Part shown: piece after piece, positions 8,041-15,734 of the stretch
How the letters are laid out: each line of letters begins with the position of its first letter
Position numbering within the stretch: position 1 is the stretch's first letter
Source of the DNA: a bacterium
GTDB taxonomy: Bacteria; Patescibacteriota; Minisyncoccia; Phycocordibacterales; UBA918
NCBI GenBank assembly: GCA_002710785.1
Contig: PAMC01000009.1
Coordinates: 1 to 29,724 of the forward strand
DNA: 29,724 nt
Direction: 5' to 3'
Made by a program: the position numbers and the translations under genes
The notes under the pieces: generated by a model
Seen by the model: only the letters and a program-made list of their open reading frames with translations
The model's database searches: none
Told to the model about the DNA's origin: nothing

Positions 8041-8873
8041 TGTCTGTTCTCGTTACTAAAGCCGACGGCACCACCGAACCATTTGTTGAAGATAAGCTGC
8101 GACGGTCACTTAGACGAGCGGGTGCCCACCACGACGAGGTGCAAGAAGTGATTCAAGCCATCACACCAGTGCTCTTCGACGGTATTAAGACTCAGGAGAT
8201 TTACGGCAAAGCCTTTGAGCATTTGCGAAAAATTGAACAGCCCTCTGCTGCCCGGTACTCACTTCGTCGCGCGCTGTTTGGGCTGGGGCCAACCGGCTTC
8301 CCGTTTGAAGACTTTTTGGCACGCCTATTTGCTGTTGAGGGATACAAGACCCAGACGCGTCTGATGGTCACCGGCAAATGTGTTGAACACGAAATAGATG
8401 TTGCGGCGTACACGACAGAAGACTCGTTTGTGGCCGAAGCAAAGTTTCACTCTCGACCGGGAGTGAAATCTGACCTGCAGGTCATTATGTACAGTTTTGC
8501 CCGCAAACTCGACTTAGAGGGCAAACGTAGTTGTGCCGGGGATCAGTGTGGAATTCAAAATTTTTTAGTGGTCACAAACACAAAATTCACCCACACCGCC
8601 GAGCGCTATGCAGAGTGTGTAGGAGTTGAGCTCCTTAGCTGGGATTACCCTAAGGACAACAACCTGCACGATCGCATCCAAGCAGCCGGGGTGTACCCAA
8701 TATCGGTGCTGAGCAACCTCTCAAATACTCAAAAGCGCGCGCTCATCGAACGTGGCGCAATTATTTGCCGAGACATCGTTGATAAACCGCACTTACTACG
8801 CCACGCGCACCTCTCAGCCAAGAAAATCGAGGCCGTACTTTCTGAAGCTCGTCAACTGTGTACGCCGGATTAA
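8040..8873 (+). CDS. ATP-cone domain fused to an Mrr-type PD-(D/E)XK nuclease
   Basis: 277 residues; its ATG shares one base with the mnmA stop (TAATG). Residues 1-85 read as an ATP-cone, the nucleotide-sensing module of ribonucleotide reductases and NrdR (VTKADGTTEPFVEDKLRRSL, then QEIYGKAFEHLRKIEQPSA). Residues about 86-200 match the restriction-endonuclease/Mrr fold: FEDFLARLFAVEGYKTQT, Asp120 in EHEIDV and Glu133/Lys135 in VAEAKFH give a complete PD-(D/E)XK set. The C-terminus is helical. No methylase or specificity gene is nearby, so a classical restriction system is unlikely. A nuclease gated by (deoxy)nucleotide levels is the natural reading but remains inference. Confidence 0.85.
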   Translation: MSVLVTKADGTTEPFVEDKLRRSLRRAGAHHDEVQEVIQAITPVLFDGIKTQEIYGKAFEHLRKIEQPSAARYSLRRALFGLGPTGFPFEDFLARLFAVEGYKTQTRLMVTGKCVEHEIDVAAYTTEDSFVAEAKFHSRPGVKSDLQVIMYSFARKLDLEGKRSCAGDQCGIQNFLVVTNTKFTHTAERYAECVGVELLSWDYPKDNNLHDRIQAAGVYPISVLSNLSNTQKRALIERGAIICRDIVDKPHLLRHAHLSAKKIEAVLSEARQLCTPD

Positions 8874-8877
8874 TTAT

Positions 8878-8886
8878 TGCTATAAT
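8878..8886 (+). promoter_or_regulatory. consensus extended -10 promoter
   Basis: TGCTATAAT is a perfect TGn-TATAAT box, starting four bases after the nuclease stop codon. The expected transcription start is near 8893, giving a leader of about 40 bases before the ATG at 8933. No good -35 is seen, as expected for extended -10 promoters. Confidence 0.65.
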
Positions 8887-8932
8887 CGTCAATGTATAAG
8901 CCAAATTGATAGCAAGACTTTTATATTGACGT

Positions 8933-9484
8933 ATGACAGACCAGACAAATAACGATGGCCAAAAAACAGTAGTCGCCTTTGTGGCTGGCTTACTCGTTGG
9001 CGGCCTTCTCGTGTGGATTTTTAGCGACACGCCTGCAGAGGCCCCAACGGTGACCGAAACAGTTACTGAAGAGGTTTCCGACGAAACGTCGGTGACAACC
9101 ACTGACGACTCGACAGCTACTGAGGTAAGTGAGTCAACCAGCACCAACGAGGTAGTAGCTGAGTTGCCAGTGGGTGAGGGGAGCGCAAACGTGAGTAATC
9201 CGGTAGCCGGGTCGGTAGTGACTCTTGAGGGCGCCACTTTCCCAACCGACGAAGGTTGGGTAGCGGTGCGCACATACACTAACGGTGAGCTCGGGTGGGT
9301 GCTCGGAGCTTCACGATACAGCCGTGAGCAAGGTCTGGTACCAGAGACTATTGAACTTCTCTCGCCAACAGTCGCTGGCCGCGATTACGCAATCGTCTTT
9401 TACTCAGAGGATGGCAACCGCGTATTTAACTTAGGTGGAGACGTACAGCTCGATACGGACATCACACCATTTACGGCACAGTAG
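8933..9484 (+). CDS. membrane-anchored protein with Ser/Thr/Glu-rich stalk and DUF7282-like domain
   Basis: 183 residues. A short polar N-terminus is followed by one hydrophobic helix (about 12-30, rich in Gly/Val/Leu), then a low-complexity stalk of Thr, Ser, Glu, Val and Asp (about 31-85). The C-terminal domain of about 95 residues has GWVAVRTYTNGELGWVLGAS and AGRDYAIVFYSEDGNRVF, closely recalling DUF7282 beta-sandwich domains of secreted archaeal and bacterial proteins. The arrangement suggests a signal-anchored, outward-facing surface protein. It is a monocistronic unit between an extended -10 promoter and a strong terminator. Function unknown. Confidence 0.75.
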   Translation: MTDQTNNDGQKTVVAFVAGLLVGGLLVWIFSDTPAEAPTVTETVTEEVSDETSVTTTDDSTATEVSESTSTNEVVAELPVGEGSANVSNPVAGSVVTLEGATFPTDEGWVAVRTYTNGELGWVLGASRYSREQGLVPETIELLSPTVAGRDYAIVFYSEDGNRVFNLGGDVQLDTDITPFTAQ

Positions 9485-9493
9485 TGCCAGGTG

Positions 9494-9526
9494 CAGCAAA
9501 AAAGCCCCGATGGGGCTTTTTTGCTG
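9494..9526 (+). terminator. intrinsic terminator
   Basis: A perfect 15-bp hairpin: CAGCAAAAAAGCCCC (9494-9508), loop GAT, and GGGGCTTTTTTGCTG (9512-9526). A6 and T6 lie within the stem around the GC core, so it is likely bidirectional. It begins nine bases after the upstream stop codon. Confidence 0.9.
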
Positions 9527-9528
9527 CG

Positions 9529-9537
9529 TGGTATACT
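9529..9537 (+). promoter_or_regulatory. extended -10 promoter, leaderless spacing
   Basis: TGG-TATACT (9529-9537) ends eight bases before ATG 9546. Transcription would start at or within a base or two of the start codon. It sits directly behind the terminator, marking the start of the 9546-13341 gene run. Confidence 0.65.
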
Positions 9538-9545
9538 TCACAAAC

Positions 9546-10331
9546 ATGACCGAATACCGCAAAGCCTACAACCCTAATCGCAGCGCAGACTGGAACTACG
9601 GTGGCGCAAAATGGCGCCTCTCACGCTCGAAGATTGACCTCTTTCACGAATGTCCGCGATGTTTCTACCTCGACAACAAACTTGGCACGAAGCGACCTTC
9701 GTTTCCGTCGTTTAACTTAAACATAGCGGTCGATGAGCTATTTAAGAAAGAGTTCGATGTACACCGAGCTGAGAAAACTCCGCACCCCGTTATGGTGGAG
9801 TATAAGATTGACGCCGTACCGTTTGCGCACGAGAAGCTCGATGTCTGGCGCGACAACTTTGCCGGTATCGAAACCAAACACCAGGCAACTGGCCTCACCG
9901 TCTGTGGCGCCGTTGATGATATCTGGCTGTCTAAGTCGGGAAGTCTAATTATTATCGACTATAAGGCAACCTCGAAGATTGGGCGCATTACCGAACTCTC
10001 AGACTCGAGTTGGGATCAGCAGTACAAGCGGCAATTAGGTGTCTACAGCTGGTTGCTGCAGCAAAACGGTTTTACCGTCGAAGACATTGGCTACCTTGTA
10101 TACGCCAATGCAAGCAAAGATGAACCAGGTTTTGATAATAAGCTTGTGTTCGAGACGACACTGGTACCGGTCGAGATCGAAACAGACTGGATCGAAAGTA
10201 CACTTGAGAATATCAAGGCATGTCTTGAGTCGAATGATTTTCCGGCGCCCGGACCATTATGCGAGCACTGCCCGTACCGCGAAGCAGCTGGTAAGAAGTT
10301 ACTGGCCATCCATAACGCAAATAAGTCATGA
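9546..10331 (+). CDS. RecB/Cas4-like PD-(D/E)XK nuclease with four cysteines
   Basis: 261 residues from ATG 9546; the frame is open upstream but that part runs through the terminator. The RecB-type nuclease core is complete: CGAVDDIWL (Asp124/125), IIIDYKATSK (Asp138-x-Lys140) and QLGVY (Gln163, Tyr167; the QxxxY motif). Cysteine pairs CPRC (36, 39) near the N-terminus and CEHC (239, 242) near the C-terminus embrace the core, as in Cas4/AddB nucleases that bind an iron-sulfur cluster. The 2+2 spacing differs from the usual 1+3, so zinc is also possible. It probably processes DNA ends in repair. No cas genes are nearby, so a CRISPR role is not supported. It overlaps the MGMT gene by ATGA. Confidence 0.85.
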   Translation: MTEYRKAYNPNRSADWNYGGAKWRLSRSKIDLFHECPRCFYLDNKLGTKRPSFPSFNLNIAVDELFKKEFDVHRAEKTPHPVMVEYKIDAVPFAHEKLDVWRDNFAGIETKHQATGLTVCGAVDDIWLSKSGSLIIIDYKATSKIGRITELSDSSWDQQYKRQLGVYSWLLQQNGFTVEDIGYLVYANASKDEPGFDNKLVFETTLVPVEIETDWIESTLENIKACLESNDFPAPGPLCEHCPYREAAGKKLLAIHNANKS

Positions 10332-10591
10332 GTAAAACGTTTAGTGAGAAAGTAAAGGATGTGGTTGCAGCTATCCCGAAAGGTCAAACTATGACGTATG
10401 GTGACGTTGCTAAAAAGGTCGGTAATGCCAAAGCCGCTCGAGCGGTCGCTAACTTGATGGCCAAGAACTACGACCCAGCCGTACCCTGCCACCGAGTGAT
10501 TCGGAAAGATGGTACACTAGGCGGGTATAACCGCGGTGGTGTAACAGCCAAACGCAAAGCATTAGTAACTGAAGGAGCGCTAATTGAGTAA
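10328..10591 (+). CDS. minimal O6-alkylguanine-DNA alkyltransferase (DNA-binding/active-site domain only)
   Basis: 87 residues, starting in an ATGA overlap with the nuclease gene. It contains only the C-terminal domain of Ogt/MGMT: GQTMTYGDVAKKVG helix, the arginine-finger region AARAVANLM (Arg38) and the active-site motif PCHRVI with Cys54. The cysteine is present, so this is not an alkyltransferase-like (ATL) protein, which has Trp there. The N-terminal domain of full-length Ogt or MGMT (about 160-200 residues) is absent. Such short forms are widespread and annotated as MGMT family. Expected role: suicide transfer of alkyl groups from guanine O6 to Cys54, or damage flagging. The coupling with a RecB-like nuclease suggests a repair operon. 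Confidence 0.88.
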   Translation: MSKTFSEKVKDVVAAIPKGQTMTYGDVAKKVGNAKAARAVANLMAKNYDPAVPCHRVIRKDGTLGGYNRGGVTAKRKALVTEGALIE

Positions 10592-10594
10592 CAC

Positions 10595-10945
10595 ATGTCT
10601 ACATCTGAACTGAAGAGACTGTCAGAGGATCTAAAGCGAATGGCGCAAAAAGGTCGGCCGAAGGATCACGCGGCCATGATTGGGACACTTATGCAAGAGG
10701 TCGCTAACTATGTTGAAGATATTCGGAGAGAGGAGGAATTAGTTAAACAAATTAATCAACTTGAAAAGCAAGTCAAGAAATCACCTGAAACACCTGAGGA
10801 GGAAGAGGAGGTGCGAGCTGCAGCTGAAGCCCTCAATGCTGCACGAGAGGCGGATAGACATATCAGAGAGAAACGAACATACCTAAGGCGACTTGAACAA
10901 GTCACTATTGGTCTTCTGTCAAATATCCGCAAGGCAACACATTAG
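10595..10945 (+). CDS. small charged coiled-coil protein, unknown function
   Basis: 116 residues, almost entirely alpha-helical and highly charged: a basic N-terminus (LKRLSEDLKRMAQKGRP), a leucine-spaced helix (EEELVKQINQLEKQVKK), an acidic turn rich in Glu and Pro (about 69-77), then a second long helix ending with LLSNIRKATH. The pattern suggests a helical hairpin or dimerising coiled coil. No membrane segment or catalytic motif is visible and I do not recognise the family. It starts three bases after the MGMT stop and ends five bases before the next start, so it is clearly co-transcribed. Codon use looks like its neighbours. Confidence 0.65.
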   Translation: MSTSELKRLSEDLKRMAQKGRPKDHAAMIGTLMQEVANYVEDIRREEELVKQINQLEKQVKKSPETPEEEEEVRAAAEALNAAREADRHIREKRTYLRRLEQVTIGLLSNIRKATH

Positions 10946-10949
10946 GCGT

Positions 10950-11534
10950 ATGTACTCAGCCGAGATCGAAAAGGCCATTCAAGCTGCTTGCGTACTACAC
11001 GATGGACAGACTCGAAAGGGGCCCGGCTGCATACCCTACGTCTCGCACGTCTTTTCGGTATTTGCGCTGGTAACCGACTACACCAACAACCACGACACCG
11101 CTGCTGCTGCACTTTTACATGACACATTGGAAGACACGAGTTACACTAGTGAAGCAATGGAGGAGGACTTCGGAAAAACGGTGACTGCAATTGTGCTCTC
11201 ACTGAGCGAAGAGAAAAGTATCGAGGACTGGGACAAGCGAAAGAAGGATTACCTAAGTAAGGTAAAAAAGGGTGGGGAAGCAGCCATGCTCATATCGGCG
11301 GCCGATAAGATTCATAATATGCGCAGTATGATCGAGCAGTATCACAACGACATTCCGGGCTTTATGGCGACATTTGCTCGATACCACACAAAAGGGTTAG
11401 TGTTTTTACAAAAGCTGAGCAACCTCCTTAACGCCAGTCTTAAAAACGATATCGTGCACGAGTTTAATCACGTTTTTGCCGAGTTTAAAAAATTCAACGA
11501 ACATGTCGACCAGTACCAAAAAGAAAACAGCTAA
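10950..11534 (+). CDS. single-domain HD phosphohydrolase of the RelA/SpoT (Mesh1-like) type
   Basis: 194 residues from ATG 10950. It has the HD signature of RSH hydrolases in order: HDGQTRKG (His17), PYVSHVFSV (His33), ALLHDTLEDT (His57-Asp58) and SAADKIHNM (Asp119-Lys). These are the metal ligands and surrounding motifs of (p)ppGpp hydrolases and their Mesh1/SAH relatives. There is no synthetase, TGS or ACT domain. By family knowledge it may hydrolyse alarmones or another nucleotide, but the substrate cannot be read from sequence. The frame extends upstream to 10893 inside the preceding gene; ATG 10950, five bases after that gene, is the natural start. The last 32 bases overlap the pepF start. 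Confidence 0.82.
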   Translation: MYSAEIEKAIQAACVLHDGQTRKGPGCIPYVSHVFSVFALVTDYTNNHDTAAAALLHDTLEDTSYTSEAMEEDFGKTVTAIVLSLSEEKSIEDWDKRKKDYLSKVKKGGEAAMLISAADKIHNMRSMIEQYHNDIPGFMATFARYHTKGLVFLQKLSNLLNASLKNDIVHEFNHVFAEFKKFNEHVDQYQKENS

Positions 11535-13341
11535 ATCTTTTGCCTACACACCCAAGCAGGAGTTACCCAAACTAGGAAAAACCAAAACTGAATGGAGTTT
11601 GGGCACCTTGTTTTACAAGTCGCCGACTGACAAAAAACTTGAGGCTGATGTTAATCTGGCTGAAAAGCGCTATAGTGCATTTGCGAAAAAGTACCGATCC
11701 GTGAATTTTACAAAAAATGACAAGGTTCTTCTCGAGAGCTTACAAGCCTATCGCAGGTTGCACGACACAAATTTAGACCGTGTTTTTGTCTACTTGTTTC
11801 TCTGTCGGGAGCGTAATGCAGCGGATAGAGCAGCCGAAAAGAGAGTAAACTTGCTTCAGCAACACGTCGCAAACTTCTCCAACGAAGTACTCTTTTTTGA
11901 ACTGACGCTCGGTAAACTGCCAAGAAAACGACAACTGTCGTTGCTTAAGAATGATACGTTTTCACTGTACCATTTCATGCTGCGTCGCATTTTTCAAGCA
12001 GCTAAGCATCAACTCAGTGAGCCAGAGGAACGAATTCTTACACTCAAGTCAATGCCGGCGCGAAGTTTATGGATTGCGGGAACAGATAAGATTCTAGGAA
12101 TCGCTACAATTAATATTGGCAAAGAGGAGATGCCGCTCAACGGAGCGCTCATGGAGCTCTTGGATGCGCCAAAGAAGAGACGACATGCTTTGTGGAATGC
12201 GTGCGCTGCGAAACTAAAAGAAATTGGACCGATCGCCGAGAATGAACTTAATGCACTGTACCTAGACAAGAAGATTGATGATGAGCTTCGTAAGTACGAG
12301 AAACCATACTCGGCAACGGTTCGCTCGTTTGATTCAAATGAGGAAAGTTTGGAAGCCTTGGTGGAGGCTGTGCAACAGAAAGGATATCCGATTTCAAAAA
12401 AGTTTTACCGGCTTAAGGCGCAATTGTACGGCACAAAACAATTGGCCTATATAGATAGAGACGATTATCCCAGCCGACTGCCCTCACTCAACTATGATCA
12501 GGCAGTGACTATTTGTCGTGATGCGTTTTACAACTTTAACCCTGTGTACGGAGCTATCTTTGATGAAATGCTCAGTAATGGACATATTGATGTGTACCCA
12601 AGAAAGGGCAAAGGTGGTGGTGCTTTTAGTATCAGTTCCGTCAACACCCCCACAATGGTAATGCTTAACCACGCTGACGACTTCAGTTCTCTGCGAACGC
12701 TGGCGCACGAAATGGGGCATGCAATTCATGCCTACCGGAGCAAGAAACAAGATATACTCTACGAAGATCATTCAACTATTACCGCCGAGACCGCCAGTAC
12801 TCTTTTTGAGGCAATTGTAGCGAATCACTTGCTTGGGCATTTCTCTGGCACTCAGAAAGCAGCGTACCTTAACGGCCTAATTTCAGACAAAATTGGCACC
12901 ATGATTATGTGTATCGCGCGCTACGCAGCAGAGTTGGAGATGCACCAGACAGTACGGAGGGAGGGTGCAATGTCATGGCAAGACATGTCGACCTGCTTAA
13001 GCAAACATTTTAAGCAGTACTGCGGTTCTGCAATAGCCATCACACCAGATGACGGATTGTCTGTCATTGCCAAAACACACTACCGGCGAAACTTCTATCA
13101 GTTTACCTACTCCTTTGGACAGATTGCTAGTAGTATCATGTTCGCAAATGTTCTTAAAAACGAATCATACAAAACCGAAATCGACACATTCCTTTCTGCT
13201 GGCGATAAAGACACTGTTGAAGCAATCTATAAGGAAATCGGTATCGATACCAGCAAATCAAGCACGTTTGAGACAGGCCTCAGTATGTTAGAAGCAGAGG
13301 TGTCTGAGTTTGAAAAGTTAACTAAGACGAAGCGGGAGTAA
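11503..13341 (+). CDS. pepF: oligoendopeptidase F-type M3 metallopeptidase
   Basis: 612 residues from ATG 11503. M3 peptidases cleave short cytoplasmic oligopeptides with a zinc ion. The catalytic motif HEMGHAIH places zinc ligands at His402 and His406 and the catalytic base at Glu403; the third ligand is Glu429 in TITAETAS. The upstream substrate-groove motif GGAFSISSVNTPTMVMLN and the downstream tyrosine/histidine region HYRRNFYQFTYSFGQ also fit PepF/M3B. Length is normal. The N-terminus has a Lys/Thr-rich start without a signal peptide. It overlaps the HD hydrolase gene by 32 bases, ending the run that starts at 9546. The likely role is peptide recycling in an organism with few biosynthetic pathways. 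Confidence 0.92.
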   Translation: MSTSTKKKTAKSFAYTPKQELPKLGKTKTEWSLGTLFYKSPTDKKLEADVNLAEKRYSAFAKKYRSVNFTKNDKVLLESLQAYRRLHDTNLDRVFVYLFLCRERNAADRAAEKRVNLLQQHVANFSNEVLFFELTLGKLPRKRQLSLLKNDTFSLYHFMLRRIFQAAKHQLSEPEERILTLKSMPARSLWIAGTDKILGIATINIGKEEMPLNGALMELLDAPKKRRHALWNACAAKLKEIGPIAENELNALYLDKKIDDELRKYEKPYSATVRSFDSNEESLEALVEAVQQKGYPISKKFYRLKAQLYGTKQLAYIDRDDYPSRLPSLNYDQAVTICRDAFYNFNPVYGAIFDEMLSNGHIDVYPRKGKGGGAFSISSVNTPTMVMLNHADDFSSLRTLAHEMGHAIHAYRSKKQDILYEDHSTITAETASTLFEAIVANHLLGHFSGTQKAAYLNGLISDKIGTMIMCIARYAAELEMHQTVRREGAMSWQDMSTCLSKHFKQYCGSAIAITPDDGLSVIAKTHYRRNFYQFTYSFGQIASSIMFANVLKNESYKTEIDTFLSAGDKDTVEAIYKEIGIDTSKSSTFETGLSMLEAEVSEFEKLTKTKRE

Positions 13342-13343
13342 TG

Positions 13344-13349
13344 TATACT
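13344..13349 (+). promoter_or_regulatory. -10 box, leaderless spacing
   Basis: TATACT ends seven bases before ATG 13357, directly after the pepF stop. TG lies immediately upstream, without the usual one-base spacer of an extended -10. Confidence 0.5.
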
Positions 13350-13356
13350 AGCGGAT

Positions 13357-13635
13357 ATGAATTTACTGTTTCTCGGCATGACACTTGGAGTCGTTGGAAA
13401 GGGTTTGTTGGCTCTTGGTGTGGTGTGGGTGCATGTGGCGATGGCTAACGAGCGGCGGATCGATGATTTGGTTGTGCGCTCTTTTCGTACTGAGCTTTTT
13501 ATTACGTTGCTAGGTTTTGCGCTCATCCTGGCTGGCTACATAATTGAAGTCTCTGCGCTCGGCGGCTTTCACACCATGGCCACTTGCGTAGGGGATGACT
13601 GTGCGGCAGCCATCATAAACGCACTGGGCGACTAA
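13357..13635 (+). CDS. small two-helix membrane protein, unknown function
   Basis: 92 residues. Two hydrophobic segments: about residues 3-29 (FLGMTLGVVGKGLLALGVVW) and about 48-66 (LFITLLGFALILAGYII), separated by a charged loop with NERRIDDLVVRSFRTE. The tail carries two cysteines (CVGDDC). The layout suggests a hairpin membrane protein with the charged loop on one side. I do not recognise the family. It has its own leaderless-type -10 box and lies 41 bases upstream of alaS, which also has its own -10. No link to alaS function is implied. Confidence 0.65.
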   Translation: MNLLFLGMTLGVVGKGLLALGVVWVHVAMANERRIDDLVVRSFRTELFITLLGFALILAGYIIEVSALGGFHTMATCVGDDCAAAIINALGD

Positions 13636-13657
13636 TCCTCGCAAAATTACTACTTCG

Positions 13658-13666
13658 TGATACAGT
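13658..13666 (+). promoter_or_regulatory. extended -10 promoter of alaS
   Basis: TGA-TACAGT (13658-13666) ends 10 bases before ATG 13677, so the leader would be only a few bases. Confidence 0.5.
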
Positions 13667-13676
13667 AACCGGCACT

Positions 13677-15602
13677 ATGTCAGGGAACGAAATCCGCCAA
13701 AAGTACTTGGCTTTTATGGAGAAACATGGACACGCGGTTATCCCGTCGGCTGCGTTAGTGCCTGAAAATGACCCAACCACTCTTTTTACTGGCAGCGGCA
13801 TGCAGCCGCTGGTGCCATACCTTATGGGCGAAGCACATCCAAAAGGTGCACGATTGGCAGATTCACAAAAGTGCTTCCGCGCTGAAGACATTGAAGAAGT
13901 AGGGGACAACCGCCACACGACGTTTTTTGAAATGCTTGGCAACTGGTCGCTCGGTGACTATTTTAAAGCTGAGCAACTTCCGTGGTTTTACACATTCCTG
14001 GTAGAGGAAGTTGGTTTAGACCCTGAGAAGATTTACGTAACTGTTTTTCAGGGTGACGAAGACGCCAACGTCCCCCGCGATGAAGAGTCGGTGGCTATTT
14101 GGAAGGAACTATTTGCCGCTCGTGGTGTGAGTGACGGCGTGGCTGAGATGGGGAGCGAAGAAGCTGGTGGTGTTCGCGGTATGCAAGATGGCGAGCGTAT
14201 TTTTTACTACGATGCTAGCAAAAACTGGTGGAGTCGCGCCGGCAAACCAGAAAACATGCCGGTCGGTGAGATCGGTGGCCCAGACAGCGAGGTGTTCTAC
14301 GACTTTGGTACTGAGCACGATCCTGCGTTTGGTGAGAATTGCCACCCCAATTGTGACTGTGGTCGCTTTCTCGAAATTGGCAATTCTGTTTTTATGGAGT
14401 ACCTCAAGACCGAGGCCGGTTTTGAAAAGTTGCCGACTCAAAATGTCGACTTTGGAGGTGGATTAGAACGCATCACTGCTGCCGCCAATGGTGACGCTGA
14501 TGTGTTTACCATTGACCTTCTTTGGCCGGTCATTGAGCAGATAGAAGAGCTGTCTGGCTCACAGTACGCGGATAATCATGAGGCTTTCCGCGTTATTACC
14601 GACCACATTCGCGGAGCTGTGTTTATGATCGGTGACAGCGTGCTGCCGAGTAATGCCGAACAAGGCTACTTTGTGCGCCGATTACTCCGTCGTGCTGTGC
14701 GGTACGCTGATGCTCTAGGTATTCCAGCCGGCGAGTTTCCTAATCTAGCTGAGAGCGTTATTGCTACTTACGAGGCGCACTACGCGAACCTCACAATGCA
14801 ACGAGATACTGTTAAAACGGCCATTGCCGGGGAGGAGGAACAATTTCGAAAAACGCTCGAGAAGGGATTGCGTGAGTTTAATAAAACACTTTCCGTATTA
14901 ACCCAATGGGAAGGTGACGCGGAGGCCAATAACCAAGGTACGTTTATGCCTCCCGAGAGCATCTTTAAACTCATCACTACTCATGGTTTTCCACGTGAGC
15001 TGGTGGCCGAAGAAGCTGTCAAACGTGGCATTACTTTAGACGACCGTACTTGGACAGCAGTGGATGCGTTACTTGCCGAGCACCAAGAAAAGTCACGTGC
15101 TGGAGCAGAGCAAAAGTTTAAAGGGGGTCTGGCCGATCAGTCTGAGAAGGTGGTTGAGTACCACACCACCACCCATCTTATGTTGGCCGCCCTACGGCAC
15201 TTCTTGGGCGAGCACGTACACCAGGCTGGCTCCAACATTACCGGTGAGCGCTTGCGTTTTGACTTTACCCACCCAGAAAAAGTCGAGCGCGAGACGCTCG
15301 ATGAGATTGAGACGTGGGTGAACAACGCTATTGCCACTGGAGGTGATGTAACTATCGAGACAATGGCCAAAAGCGTCGCTGAAAACGACCCGACGGTTGA
15401 GGGAAGTTTTTGGGACCGCTACCCAGACGAGGTCAAGGTGTACACCATTACCGGGAAGGACGGCACCATCTTTTCCCGTGAGCTCTGTGGAGGACCACAT
15501 GTGAGCAAACTCGAGGATATCAAGGGACGATTTGTGATCAAGAAAGAAGAGTCTTCTTCGGCTGGAGTACGACGCATTAAAGCCGTGCTGGCTACTGATT
15601 AA
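13677..15602 (+). CDS. alaS: alanyl-tRNA synthetase, short form without C-terminal domain
   Basis: 641 residues against about 875 in E. coli. Class II core is intact: the N-terminus IRQKYLAFMEKHGHAVIPSA, motif 2 region CFRAEDIEEVGDNRHTTFFEMLGNWS, and motif 3 region GGGLERI. An insert with clustered cysteines (CHPNCDCGRF) interrupts the catalytic domain. The editing/SAD domain carries the zinc motifs HTTTH (His496, His500) and CGGPH (Cys604, His608). The protein then ends at RRIKAVLATD, so the coiled-coil and C-Ala (DHHA1) domains are missing. The stop is clean with no continuing similarity downstream, so this is a natural short form rather than a frameshift; I believe it is common in Patescibacteria. 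Charging and editing should both work. Confidence 0.96.
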   Translation: MSGNEIRQKYLAFMEKHGHAVIPSAALVPENDPTTLFTGSGMQPLVPYLMGEAHPKGARLADSQKCFRAEDIEEVGDNRHTTFFEMLGNWSLGDYFKAEQLPWFYTFLVEEVGLDPEKIYVTVFQGDEDANVPRDEESVAIWKELFAARGVSDGVAEMGSEEAGGVRGMQDGERIFYYDASKNWWSRAGKPENMPVGEIGGPDSEVFYDFGTEHDPAFGENCHPNCDCGRFLEIGNSVFMEYLKTEAGFEKLPTQNVDFGGGLERITAAANGDADVFTIDLLWPVIEQIEELSGSQYADNHEAFRVITDHIRGAVFMIGDSVLPSNAEQGYFVRRLLRRAVRYADALGIPAGEFPNLAESVIATYEAHYANLTMQRDTVKTAIAGEEEQFRKTLEKGLREFNKTLSVLTQWEGDAEANNQGTFMPPESIFKLITTHGFPRELVAEEAVKRGITLDDRTWTAVDALLAEHQEKSRAGAEQKFKGGLADQSEKVVEYHTTTHLMLAALRHFLGEHVHQAGSNITGERLRFDFTHPEKVERETLDEIETWVNNAIATGGDVTIETMAKSVAENDPTVEGSFWDRYPDEVKVYTITGKDGTIFSRELCGGPHVSKLEDIKGRFVIKKEESSSAGVRRIKAVLATD

Positions 15603-15683
15603 TCTCGCTAGAGACAGGTTGCGATCGTACAATCGTTTTCTTCGGTTACTTTTCTATTACAAAATGTTGTGTTGGCCACTGAG

Positions 15684-15727
15684 AGAGACGAGGCTGTGAC
15701 CGCGGTCTCTAACGGGATTAATCCCCG
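15684..15727 (+). repeat. dispersed inverted-repeat element, degenerate copy upstream of the PilM-like gene
   Basis: The intact right arm GTCTCTAACGGGATT (15705-15719) is the same as at mnmA and trpS. Upstream, AGAGAC (15684-15689) and the palindromic core GACCGCGGTC (15698-15707) are the remains of the left half. The right arm runs into a second palindrome, GGGATTAATCCC (15714-15725). The arm carries ATT where mnmA and trpS carry the ATG start codon. Confidence 0.6.
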
Positions 15728-15734
15728 AAATACG

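Noticed and set aside
8040..8873. A restriction-modification system
   Set aside because: Only the nuclease is present; no methyltransferase or specificity gene in the neighbourhood, and the ATP-cone fusion points elsewhere.
9546..10331. cas4 of a CRISPR-Cas locus
   Set aside because: No cas1, cas2, effector gene or repeat-spacer array is in the window; a general RecB-family nuclease is the safer call.
10328..10591. Alkyltransferase-like (ATL) protein
   Set aside because: ATL proteins have Trp in place of the active cysteine; here PCHRV keeps the cysteine.
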